A DNA stretch of 6,576 nucleotides from an uncultured Oscillochloris sp. (lineage in GTDB: Bacteria > Chloroflexota > Chloroflexia > Chloroflexales > Chloroflexaceae): contig CAIRDL010000109.1 of the NCBI GenBank assembly GCA_903877345.1, forward strand, positions 1 through 6,576. The letters are read 5' to 3'. Both the position numbers and the translations under genes were made by a program. Positions 1 through 5,700 of the stretch are shown here, piece after piece (positions within the stretch are counted from its first letter, which is position 1; every line of letters starts with the position of its first letter). The notes below the pieces were generated by a model. That model did not search any database and was not told where the DNA came from. It was given only the letters and a program-made list of their open reading frames with translations.

Positions 1-1
1 C

Positions 2-148
2 GCACGCTACGGGTCTATCAAGCTTGAGCGCCTGAAAATCATGACGAAACGCAATCATGTTGCCCTCAAAGCCAAGCTCTATGCTCATGCGGTGCGGAGC
101 TCCTTTGCCATGGTGCGCGAGTTCCAAGCATGCCCGGTTGGCATATAA
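2..148 (+). CDS. C-terminal end of an unrecognised basic protein (5' end outside window)
   Basis: One forward frame is open from the left edge to a TAA at 146-148, giving 48 residues; the other two forward frames close within the first 40 bases. The fragment is rich in Lys and Arg (for example the stretch IKLERLKIMTKRNHVALK) and has an alternating basic/hydrophobic pattern that would form helices. That would suit the tail of a DNA-binding enzyme such as a transposase or recombinase, but I do not recognise a family and make no firm assignment. The gene runs toward the decayed minus-strand operon, so the two converge. About 200 bases (149-348) follow with no gene or clear terminator. I judge the reading frame likely to be real from its codon-like composition, with function unknown. 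Confidence 0.45.
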   Translation, partial: ARYGSIKLERLKIMTKRNHVALKAKLYAHAVRSSFAMVREFQACPVGI

Positions 149-348
149 GGGGTATTTTATGCGCTTTTTGGCACATTAGTACTGCGTAAGGTGAGTGAAC
201 AGTTGTTTCTATTTCTGCATTCAAATCTGCCCATCTTGCGTAAAACCCGGGCCACGCTGCCCAACCTTGCGGGTATGTGACGCCACTTTCAAGCCTGCGA
301 ATCTTGCCCTTGCCAATACGCGCAAACCCCTGGCAGGGCGGGCCATAA

Positions 349-649
349 CTAAAATAGTGCGTGTTGTACGATGCCCGGATCTTCCGCTTGCTGCTCAAGC
401 GGGGGCCAAAACACACCGAGGACAACCCAAGTGTTATATGGGAACGCTGTTCCCATAAAGAATCGTGTGTCTTTCTCTGGTGAACACAGTTCGTTCAGGA
501 ATTTATGCCGAACACTCTCCGCTGCCCTCTGTTCATCGCCAAGCCGCTCAACCTCATGCAGTACAGACCAGTTCTTGATGACCCCGCGACGGATGCGGAT
601 AGGTCATAACGATAATGAGCACCTTCGTCTTCGTGAATTGATTGGTCAT
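349..649 (-). pseudogene. Broken partner gene of the DUF488 gene (N- and C-terminal remnants in different frames)
   Basis: The ATG at 649-647 overlaps the stop of the DUF488 gene as ATGA, with a GGAG about nine bases upstream, so translation would be coupled. The first frame reads 31 codons to a TGA at 556-554 and contains KVLIIVMTYPHPSRGHQELV, which resembles the N-terminus of an uncharacterised family that, from memory, tends to accompany DUF488 genes. A second frame, shifted by one base, is open from 603 to a TAG at 351-349. It carries HKFLNELCSPEKDTRFFMGT followed by a YNTWVVLGVFWPP stretch, which looks like the C-terminus of the same kind of protein. Together they make only about 100 codons, so the simplest reading is an internal deletion with loss of frame; a simple frameshift or a programmed frameshift is less likely. 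The two readable frames overlap between about 554 and 603, and I cannot place the junction exactly. Confidence 0.6.
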
Positions 650-1524
650 CTTGGCCACTCCAAGTGGTTAATTGGCAGTTCAGCGATAGAAGATAAAGCC
701 TCAGCCAGAGATTTCCGATGACAATAAGCTGGATCTGCCTCCATACATACAAGCACACTTGGACCAGTCCTAAGGATGGCAGCAACACTTTTCATCGTTT
801 CGCCTTGATTCGGCAGCATGTTCCGCCGGTAATGAGCAAATAATTTCTCGTAATCATCTTGCACCACCAACACTTCGCGATCCGAACTAGGAATGCCCAA
901 CGCTGGAAAGTGGAAATACTCTAGCTCCAAAAACGCACAAAGACGTGACAACGTACTTTTATGAAAGCCATACCGTCTTGAGACAGGATTATTGCGAACA
1001 TCTACTACACATTGTATACCATTCTTTAAGAGCCTATTCAGGAAATTGTCTACCGACAACCCTTCATAACCAATTGTGTAGACGGCAGTATCGGCAACAG
1101 GCCGCGATCCGCGCCGCTTATTCGTATCTTGGCAGTTAATCGTATACCAAGGGTATTTGTCGTAGACCATATCAATAAGCTGCGATCTTGTCATTGGGCC
1201 GTACTTACTCATGATATAGCGTAATTCGGTCTTTATAGACGCGGGTAATGCTATGGTGTCCTGTTGAGCATCATCATTTAACGCCCAACTAAGGTTCTCT
1301 TTTTGACGCTCAATGACACCATCGCGCAATAGCGTGTCAATTTCCTGATACAAAGCAAATGAGTGTGGGCCGTGCAAGTAAGGTACAAACTGATAATACG
1401 TATTCCCTCCATGCGAAGGCGTCTCCATACCTAACAAAAAGGCCCATTTCATGAGTTGAACGCGAGAAGCATGGCCTCCCGCCTCCTGCAAAATGGATAC
1501 GACTATTTTCTGCCGTGACAACAC
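646..1524 (-). CDS. DUF488-domain protein with N-terminal SocA/Panacea-like region
   Basis: The 292-residue protein has two parts. Residues about 1-125 include LMKWAFLLG, GPHSFALYQEIDTLLRDGVI and KYGPMTRSQLIDMVY, a layout reminiscent of the SocA/Panacea (DUF4065-like) region; this match is tentative. Residues about 146-292 are a clear DUF488 domain: TIGYEG (150-155), DVRNNPVSR (175-183), HFPALGIP (205-212) and the signature C-MEADPAYCHR (260-270) with Cys260, Cys268 and His269. DUF488 has no settled biochemical role, so no reaction is assigned. No signal peptide or membrane segment is seen, so it is probably cytoplasmic. The start is GTG at 1524-1522, chosen because AAAGGAG lies seven bases upstream. 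Its TGA overlaps the ATG of the broken downstream gene, so the two formed an operon. Base composition is low for this window (one sampled 60-base line is 40% GC against 63% in groEL), suggesting horizontal acquisition. Confidence 0.85.
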   Translation of the reverse strand: MLSRQKIVVSILQEAGGHASRVQLMKWAFLLGMETPSHGGNTYYQFVPYLHGPHSFALYQEIDTLLRDGVIERQKENLSWALNDDAQQDTIALPASIKTELRYIMSKYGPMTRSQLIDMVYDKYPWYTINCQDTNKRRGSRPVADTAVYTIGYEGLSVDNFLNRLLKNGIQCVVDVRNNPVSRRYGFHKSTLSRLCAFLELEYFHFPALGIPSSDREVLVVQDDYEKLFAHYRRNMLPNQGETMKSVAAILRTGPSVLVCMEADPAYCHRKSLAEALSSIAELPINHLEWPR

Positions 1525-1531
1525 TGGTTTG

Positions 1532-1538
1532 CTCCTTT
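1532..1538 (-). promoter_or_regulatory. Ribosome binding site that fixes the GTG start of the DUF488 gene
   Basis: Read on the minus strand this is AAAGGAG, a near-perfect Shine-Dalgarno sequence seven bases before the GTG at 1524. A TTG is the very next codon, but the spacing favours GTG, and no ATG in the frame has a comparable site. Confidence 0.75.
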
Positions 1539-1591
1539 CTGAGCGGACGATTCAGCGTTCTTTCGCTAGGCAATTTGTTCTGTACAGCCCT

Positions 1592-1620
1592 ATTATCCTA
1601 GCATAAAGCCAAAAACGCAA
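1592..1620 (-). promoter_or_regulatory. Predicted sigma-70-type promoter of the DUF488 gene
   Basis: On the minus strand TTGCGT (1620-1615) and GATAAT (1597-1592) are separated by exactly 17 bases. They lie about 70 bases upstream of the GTG start, so the leader would be about 60 bases. The -10 hexamer is one base from consensus and the -35 hexamer keeps the TTG core. It is predicted from sequence only. Confidence 0.5.
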
Positions 1621-1740
1621 GCCTTACGAGAACCAACTTACAAGCTGCGGGCATTTCTTAGCCTTGGTCATCGCACGGTATTTCTGGCGCGTTGGGCACG
1701 GTGACTCATTAGTCCGTCAATGAAGGTTTCTTGCGAAAGC

Positions 1741-1794
1741 GTTGGCTGCGACACGCTCAGCCAACGGACGCTAACTGCGCGTGTCGCAGCCAAC
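1741..1794. repeat. 16-bp perfect inverted repeat with a competing shorter hairpin
   Basis: The arm GTTGGCTGCGACACGC at 1741-1756 is exactly complementary to 1779-1794, leaving a 22-base loop. Inside the loop, 1758-1766 (CAGCCAACG) is also complementary to 1740-1748 (CGTTGGCTG), so a 9-bp hairpin with a 9-base loop could form instead. The two folds share the left arm and exclude each other. No run of T follows, so it is not an ordinary terminator. It could be a small mobile-element end pair, a protein-binding site or a structured RNA. Confidence 0.7.
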
Positions 1795-2005
1795 ATGGAT
1801 ACCCGAAGCCTTCGTTGCCAGACTATTCACGGTGCGGGCTTGTAGCCAGGGGGTAGGCAAAGCGGTGAACGGGCCGCATTGTAACATCCTTGCAGGTCAG
1901 CCTGGTATCAAGACAAGGGGCGTTGCTCTTGGTGAGCGACCAGGTTACGTCGTGCTTGTCCGTCTGCTTGTCCATCATGGAAACAGTGACAGTGTCAGTG
2001 CCCCT

Positions 2006-2068
2006 CACCATGCCAATGACGCCCCTCATCATGCCAATGACGCCCCTCACCATGCCAATGACGCCCCT
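2006..2068. repeat. Three tandem 21-bp units
   Basis: Units at 2006-2026, 2027-2047 and 2048-2068 share the body ATGCCAATGACGCCCCT; the first and third are identical and the middle one differs by a single C-to-T at its third base. A CCCCT at 2001-2005 is the trace of a further unit on the left. The 21-bp period is a multiple of three, so every frame reads as a heptapeptide repeat, which explains the long open frames here. It also equals about two DNA turns. Confidence 0.9.
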
Positions 2069-2160
2069 GTTCTGCATTGGCGGTGCAAAGATCGTCTTTG
2101 GCGGTGTGCTTCACCCCTCCGGCTGGCACCTGAAGTCACGCCTGCGGAGCCTGCGGTTGC

Positions 2161-2205
2161 GCGTCGGCCTACGCCGACGCCGGAGCCGCCCGCGTAGGCG
2201 GGCGG
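2161..2205. repeat. Two adjacent 8-bp GC hairpins with complementary loops
   Basis: The first hairpin pairs GCGTCGGC (2161-2168) with GCCGACGC (2173-2180) around a CTAC loop. The second pairs CCGCCCGC (2186-2193) with GCGGGCGG (2198-2205) around a GTAG loop. The loops are complementary, and the match extends to eight bases (2167-2174 with 2192-2199), so the two could kiss or refold into one structure. The arrangement is REP-like. It ends about 60 bases before the first CIRCE element. Confidence 0.7.
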
Positions 2206-2266
2206 TCGGCCAACGGCCTCGGTGTTGCGCCTTCAGTCGCGAGCAACGTTGCCCCCGTCCTCGCCT

Positions 2267-2293
2267 TTGGCACTCTTTACAGAAGAGTGCTAG
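2267..2293. promoter_or_regulatory. Upstream CIRCE operator (HrcA binding site)
   Basis: TTGGCACTC-N9-GAGTGCTAG matches the CIRCE consensus TTAGCACTC-N9-GAGTGCTAA with one change in each arm. CIRCE is the site of the heat-shock repressor HrcA. This copy ends seven bases before the -35 hexamer of the groESL promoter. Confidence 0.9.
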
Positions 2294-2300
2294 AATGGGC

Positions 2301-2329
2301 TTGACAAACTTGCCAACCTTCGGTACTAT
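2301..2329 (+). promoter_or_regulatory. groESL promoter
   Basis: A consensus TTGACA (2301-2306) is followed after exactly 17 bases by TACTAT (2324-2329). Transcription should start near 2336-2338, at the first bases of the second CIRCE, leaving a leader of roughly 80 bases before groES. The strength of the hexamers fits a highly expressed gene held down by a repressor. Confidence 0.85.
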
Positions 2330-2337
2330 ACACGCGG

Positions 2338-2364
2338 TTAGCACTCTCAACAGAAGAGTGCTAA
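2338..2364. promoter_or_regulatory. Perfect CIRCE operator at the transcription start
   Basis: TTAGCACTC-N9-GAGTGCTAA is an exact match to the CIRCE consensus. It begins at the expected +1, so bound HrcA would block polymerase directly, and the transcript would carry the element in its leader. HrcA itself is not in the window. Confidence 0.97.
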
Positions 2365-2419
2365 CCGCTTCACACGTCAGGCAGGTCTAGCGGCCTGTAG
2401 CGTTTAGGGAGGGTTAGCA

Positions 2420-2722
2420 ATGTCCGACTTCCGGATCCGGCCCCTCGGCGACCGCGTAGTGGTCAAACCGGCGGAGCGCGAGGAAAAGACCAAGGGCGGG
2501 ATTTTCCTGCCCGACACCGCCAGCAAAGAGCGCCCCATGGAGGGCACGATTCTCGCCGTCGGCGAGGGCCGCCGCGACGATAGCGGGAAGCTCATCCCGA
2601 TGAACGTCACCGCCGGTGACAAGGTGCTCTTCGCCAAGTACAGCGGCACCGAGTTCAAGGTTGATGAGGTTGAGTATCTAATTTTGTCGGAGAAGGACAT
2701 CCTGGGCATCGTCCAGGCTTAA
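2420..2722 (+). CDS. groS: Co-chaperonin GroES (Hsp10)
   Basis: GroES is the heptameric lid that caps the cytoplasmic GroEL chamber during the ATP-driven folding cycle. The 100-residue product is full length for the family. It opens with the typical RIRPLGDRVVVKP core strand (residues 5-17) and has the mobile loop at about 22-39, with GGIFLPD (26-32) supplying the hydrophobic residues that dock on the GroEL apical domain. Further family features are the GEGRRDDSGK roof-loop region, the GDKVLFAKYSGTE stretch and the C-terminal strand ending DILGIV. The ATG at 2420 has AGGGAGGG at 2406-2413, a strong ribosome binding site. groEL follows after 18 bases, and both are read from the CIRCE-flanked promoter. 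Confidence 0.98.
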   Translation: MSDFRIRPLGDRVVVKPAEREEKTKGGIFLPDTASKERPMEGTILAVGEGRRDDSGKLIPMNVTAGDKVLFAKYSGTEFKVDEVEYLILSEKDILGIVQA

Positions 2723-2740
2723 AGTAGGAGATGATACCCT

Positions 2741-4393
2741 GTGGCTAAACAGCTCTGTTTTAACGAAGAGGCGCGTCGGGCGCTGAAGCGTGGCGTAGAT
2801 ACGGTCGCTGATGCGGTCAAGACCACTCTCGGCCCGCGTGGGCGCAACGTTGCGATTGACAAGAAGTTCGGCTCGCCCACCGTTACCCACGACGGCGTCA
2901 CCGTCGCCAAAGAGATCGAACTCAAAGATCCCTTTGAGAACATGGGTGCCCAACTGCTCAAGGAAGCGGCCACCAAGACCAACGATGTTGCGGGCGACGG
3001 CACCACCACCGCAACGGTGCTGGCCCAGTCTATCGTCACCGAGGGTCTCAAGGTTGTCGCCGCCGGAGCCAATGCCATGCTGCTCAAGCGTGGTCTGGAC
3101 AAGGGTGCCGAGGCGCTTGTCGCCATTATCCGCGCCAGCGCAACCCCCGTCCGCGACCGCGCCGACATCGCCCACGTCGCCACCAACTCCGCTGCCGACA
3201 GCGAAATCGGTGAACTGATCGCCGAAGTGATGGAGAAGGTCGGCAAGGACGGCGTGATCACGGTTGAGGAGTCCAAGGGTGTTGCTTTTGAAAAAGAGTA
3301 CACCGAGGGCATGCAGTTCGACCGGGGCTACATCTCCGGCTACATGGTCACGAGTGTTGAGCGCCAGGAAGCCGAACTCGAAGACCCCTACATTCTGATC
3401 ACCGACAAGAAGATCAGCAGCATCCAAGAGGTTCTGCCGGTACTTGAGAAGGTGCTTCAGGTCACGAAGAACTTTGTGATCATCGCCGAAGATGTGGACG
3501 GCGAAGCCCTGGCGACCCTGGTGGTCAACAAGTTGCGTGGCACAATCAACGCGCTGGCGATCAAGGCTCCGGGCTTTGGCGACCGCCGCAAGGCTATGCT
3601 GCAGGACATCGCCATTCTCACCGGCGGTACCGTGATCTCCGAGGAAGTCGGGCGCAAGCTTGACAGCGCGACGATTGAGGATCTGGGCCGTGCCCGCAAG
3701 GTGGTCGCCACCAAGGACGACACCACCATCGTTGAGGGCAAGGGCGACGAGAGCGCCATTCGCGCCCGCATCGAGCAGATCCGCGCTCAGATCGAGACCA
3801 GCACCAGCGACTTCGACCGCGAGAAGCTCCAGGAGCGCCTGGCTAAGCTGGCGGGCGGCGTGGCGGTGATCAAGGTCGGCGCGGCTACCGAGCCGGAACT
3901 CAAAGAGAAGAAGCACCGTGTCGAGGACGCCCTCAGCGCCACGCGGGCCGCTGTCGAGGAAGGCATTGTCGCTGGCGGCGGCGTCATCCTGATCAACGCC
4001 ATCAGCGCCCTTGACAATGTCAAGACCAGCCACGATGACGAGAAGGTCGGCCTGCAGATCCTGCGCCGCGCCCTTGAGGAGCCACTCCGCATCCTGGCGC
4101 GCAACGCGGGCGAAGAGGGTTCGGTCATCATCGCCAACGTGCGGCGGCGCCAGGCCGAGACGGGCGACATGACGCTCGGCTACAACGTGCTGACCGGCGA
4201 GTACGGCAGCATGATCGAGCAGGGCATCATTGACCCAGTGAAGGTCACGCGCAGCGCCGTGCAGAACGCGGTCTCGATTGCGGGCATGATTCTGACCACC
4301 GAGGCGCTGATCACCGACCTGCCCGAGGAGAAGAGTGGCGGCGGCGGGATGCCCGGCGGCATGGGCGGCATGGGCGGCGGGATGGACTTCTAG
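2741..4393 (+). CDS. groL: Chaperonin GroEL (Hsp60)
   Basis: GroEL forms the double seven-membered ring in which non-native proteins fold, using ATP and the GroES lid. The 550 residues match the family length. Equatorial ATP-site motifs are present: TTLGPRGRNV (28-37), THDG with Asp51, GDGTTTATVLA (85-95) with Asp86, and RVEDALSATRAAVEEG (393-408) with Asp396, the counterpart of the catalytic Asp398 of E. coli, followed by VAGGG. The apical domain spans roughly 190-375 and includes YISGYMVT and KAPGFGDRRKAML. The C-terminus is the flexible GGM-repeat tail, ending MDF. The start is GTG at 2741, chosen because AKQLCFNEEAR aligns with the universal N-terminus; GGAG at 2727-2730 serves it. An out-of-frame ATG at 2731 stops after five codons. 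Cys6 is a small peculiarity. A strong terminator follows. Confidence 0.98.
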   Translation: MAKQLCFNEEARRALKRGVDTVADAVKTTLGPRGRNVAIDKKFGSPTVTHDGVTVAKEIELKDPFENMGAQLLKEAATKTNDVAGDGTTTATVLAQSIVTEGLKVVAAGANAMLLKRGLDKGAEALVAIIRASATPVRDRADIAHVATNSAADSEIGELIAEVMEKVGKDGVITVEESKGVAFEKEYTEGMQFDRGYISGYMVTSVERQEAELEDPYILITDKKISSIQEVLPVLEKVLQVTKNFVIIAEDVDGEALATLVVNKLRGTINALAIKAPGFGDRRKAMLQDIAILTGGTVISEEVGRKLDSATIEDLGRARKVVATKDDTTIVEGKGDESAIRARIEQIRAQIETSTSDFDREKLQERLAKLAGGVAVIKVGAATEPELKEKKHRVEDALSATRAAVEEGIVAGGGVILINAISALDNVKTSHDDEKVGLQILRRALEEPLRILARNAGEEGSVIIANVRRRQAETGDMTLGYNVLTGEYGSMIEQGIIDPVKVTRSAVQNAVSIAGMILTTEALITDLPEEKSGGGGMPGGMGGMGGGMDF

Positions 4394-4417
4394 GTCAAGG
4401 TCTCAGACGAAGCTGAC

Positions 4418-4465
4418 AAACGCCTGCCGGAGCGAGGAGAACTTCCTCGTTCCGGCAGGCGTTTT
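4418..4465 (+). terminator. groESL hairpin terminator, possibly bidirectional
   Basis: A 14-bp perfect outer stem (4418-4431 with 4451-4464) continues through a G-T pair into CGAGGA/TCCTCG (4433-4438 with 4444-4449), a stem of about 21 bp around the five-base loop GAACT. A short T run (4462-4465) follows on the plus strand. Read from the other side, the stem ends in TTT after the histidine kinase gene, so it may also stop the converging transcript, though more weakly. Confidence 0.85.
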
Positions 4466-4509
4466 GCGGTCAGCCGTTAGAAACCACCAAGGATTTCCGG
4501 GAAACTGTC

Positions 4510-5700
4510 CTAGTTAGAACTATCCTTGATAGGCAACGTGAAGCTAAACGTGCTTCCGCGTCCTTCGGTGCTGGCAACCCAGAGTCGTCCGCTATGTCCT
4601 TCAACGAGATGCTTGGCGATAGACAGTCCTAGCCCTGTGCCACCTGCATGACGACTACGTGCGCGATCTACTTTGTAGAAACGCTCGAAGATTCGAGGGA
4701 CATCCTGGGCGGGAATGCCTATGCCGGTGTCGCTGATGCTCACTTGGAGCCAACCGCAATCCGCTGGCTGAGCAACCGCTTGATCATGGACTAAAACGGC
4801 GCGCACGACCACGGCCCCCCCGGTCACGTTGAACTTCACTGCGTTGTGCAACAAATTGAGCAGCACCTGGCCGATACGATCACCATCCATCAGCGCCAGG
4901 AGTTCAGGGTCGGCAAACTCGGCTTGCACCACAACCTGCTTACGGTCGGCCTGCGGTCGGATGCGTTCGATGGCCCGCTCGACCACGGGCAGGAGGTGCG
5001 TCGGTGTGAGCTTGAGGGTCACGCGGCCTGACTCGATCTGCGCGAGTTCGTGTAACTCGTCTACCAGTTGCGTTACGGCGTCAATTTCTTGCGCCATCTG
5101 GCCAAGCATGCGGTGGGCGATGGCGGGGGGCGGTTCAGACTGCACGGTTTCAAGCAACAGTTTGAGCGAAGCAAGCGGCGTACGCAACTCGTGCGAAACA
5201 TTGGTGACCATATCACGGCGCGCACGTTCGAGCATATTGAGTTGGGTAACGTCGTGAATGAGCAACAGGGCGCTATAGGTCGGTTCGGCAGTGCGCAATG
5301 GGGTGCAACGCAGACGCAGGGTACGTCCGCTGGCGATCAACTTGAACGCAAGCTCACGGGATTCACCATCGCGCAGCGCCTCGGCAACGAGAGCGTCGGC
5401 CTGATGATCGCGCAACAGCGCAATCAGGCTTTGGCCTAGCGGGGATGCGCCAACGTCGAGCAACATCTCGGCCTGCTGGTTCAAAAAATGAACCCGGCGG
5501 GCCGGGTCTACCACGAGCACACCCGCATCAAGCGCATTGATGACGGCGTGAAGAAGTGGTTGCTGGAGGGCTGCCAGAGGATCTGGGGCGGGCACTAGGG
5601 TGGCGACCGTTGGGGGCACAACAGCACGGTGCCTGACCCAAAGCCACATACAGAGCCCCAAACTGAGGGCTAGGACAACGCACAATGCGAGGTCGAACAT
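4510..5700 (-). CDS. PhoR-like membrane sensor histidine kinase
   Basis: The product senses a signal and phosphorylates the neighbouring response regulator. I chose the ATG at 5700-5698, giving 396 residues, because the hydrophobic segment LALCVVLALSLGLCMWLWV (4-22) then sits at the N-terminus as a single membrane anchor; a frame open 32 codons further upstream lies wholly inside the regulator gene. A PAS-like domain follows (about 48-150, with AGVLVVDPARRVHFLNQQAE), so sensing is probably cytoplasmic or at the membrane. Then come the H-box VSHELRTPLASLK with phospho-acceptor His170, the N-box LNLLHNAVKFN (Asn286), the G1 box DTGIGIP (324-330), FERFYKVDR (338-346) and the G2 box GGTGLGLS (353-360). 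All catalytic boxes are intact. The order resembles PhoR, but no phosphate genes are in view, so the signal is unproven. The start overlaps the regulator's end by 31 bp, implying coupled translation. Confidence 0.93.
   Translation of the reverse strand: MFDLALCVVLALSLGLCMWLWVRHRAVVPPTVATLVPAPDPLAALQQPLLHAVINALDAGVLVVDPARRVHFLNQQAEMLLDVGASPLGQSLIALLRDHQADALVAEALRDGESRELAFKLIASGRTLRLRCTPLRTAEPTYSALLLIHDVTQLNMLERARRDMVTNVSHELRTPLASLKLLLETVQSEPPPAIAHRMLGQMAQEIDAVTQLVDELHELAQIESGRVTLKLTPTHLLPVVERAIERIRPQADRKQVVVQAEFADPELLALMDGDRIGQVLLNLLHNAVKFNVTGGAVVVRAVLVHDQAVAQPADCGWLQVSISDTGIGIPAQDVPRIFERFYKVDRARSRHAGGTGLGLSIAKHLVEGHSGRLWVASTEGRGSTFSFTLPIKDSSN

Larger units (their letters stand above)
1621..2266. 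other. Gene-free, structured intergenic region
   Basis: About 650 bases lie between the DUF488 promoter and the groESL control region. Open frames exist on both strands, but they lack good ribosome binding sites, cross low-complexity repeats and give Arg/Pro-rich or heptad-repeat translations, so I do not call them genes. The stretch holds an inverted repeat (1741-1794), three 21-bp tandem units (2006-2068) and a pair of GC-rich hairpins (2161-2205), listed separately. No tRNA or known RNA family was recognised. The region changes from mixed composition on the left to very GC-rich on the right. Confidence 0.6.

Noticed and set aside
437..457. 9-bp palindrome TATGGGAAC/GTTCCCATA with a GCT loop
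   Set aside because: It lies inside the coding remnant around Met-Gly-Thr-Ala-Phe-Pro of the broken gene, has no T run, and is more simply explained by codon sequence.
1741..1794. Integron attC site
   Set aside because: The ends GTTGGCT and AGCCAAC do not fit the GTTRRRY/RYYYAAC core rule, and no integrase or cassette gene is visible.
2006..2068. CRISPR array
   Set aside because: The units are directly adjacent with no unique spacers, and there are no cas genes nearby.
1781..2390. Plus-strand open frames running through the intergenic region
   Set aside because: They lack ribosome binding sites, cross the 21-bp repeats and GC hairpins, and give heptad or Arg-rich translations; one also runs through the groESL promoter and CIRCE sites.
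2731..2748. ATG just before groEL as an alternative start
   Set aside because: It is out of frame with groEL, stops after five codons, and has no spacing from the GGAG; the GTG at 2741 gives the conserved N-terminus.
2678..4033. Long minus-strand open frame of about 450 codons opposite groEL
   Set aside because: It mirrors the codon structure of groEL and is typical antisense openness in GC-rich DNA. The translation is Asp/Gly/Leu-rich with no recognisable domain.
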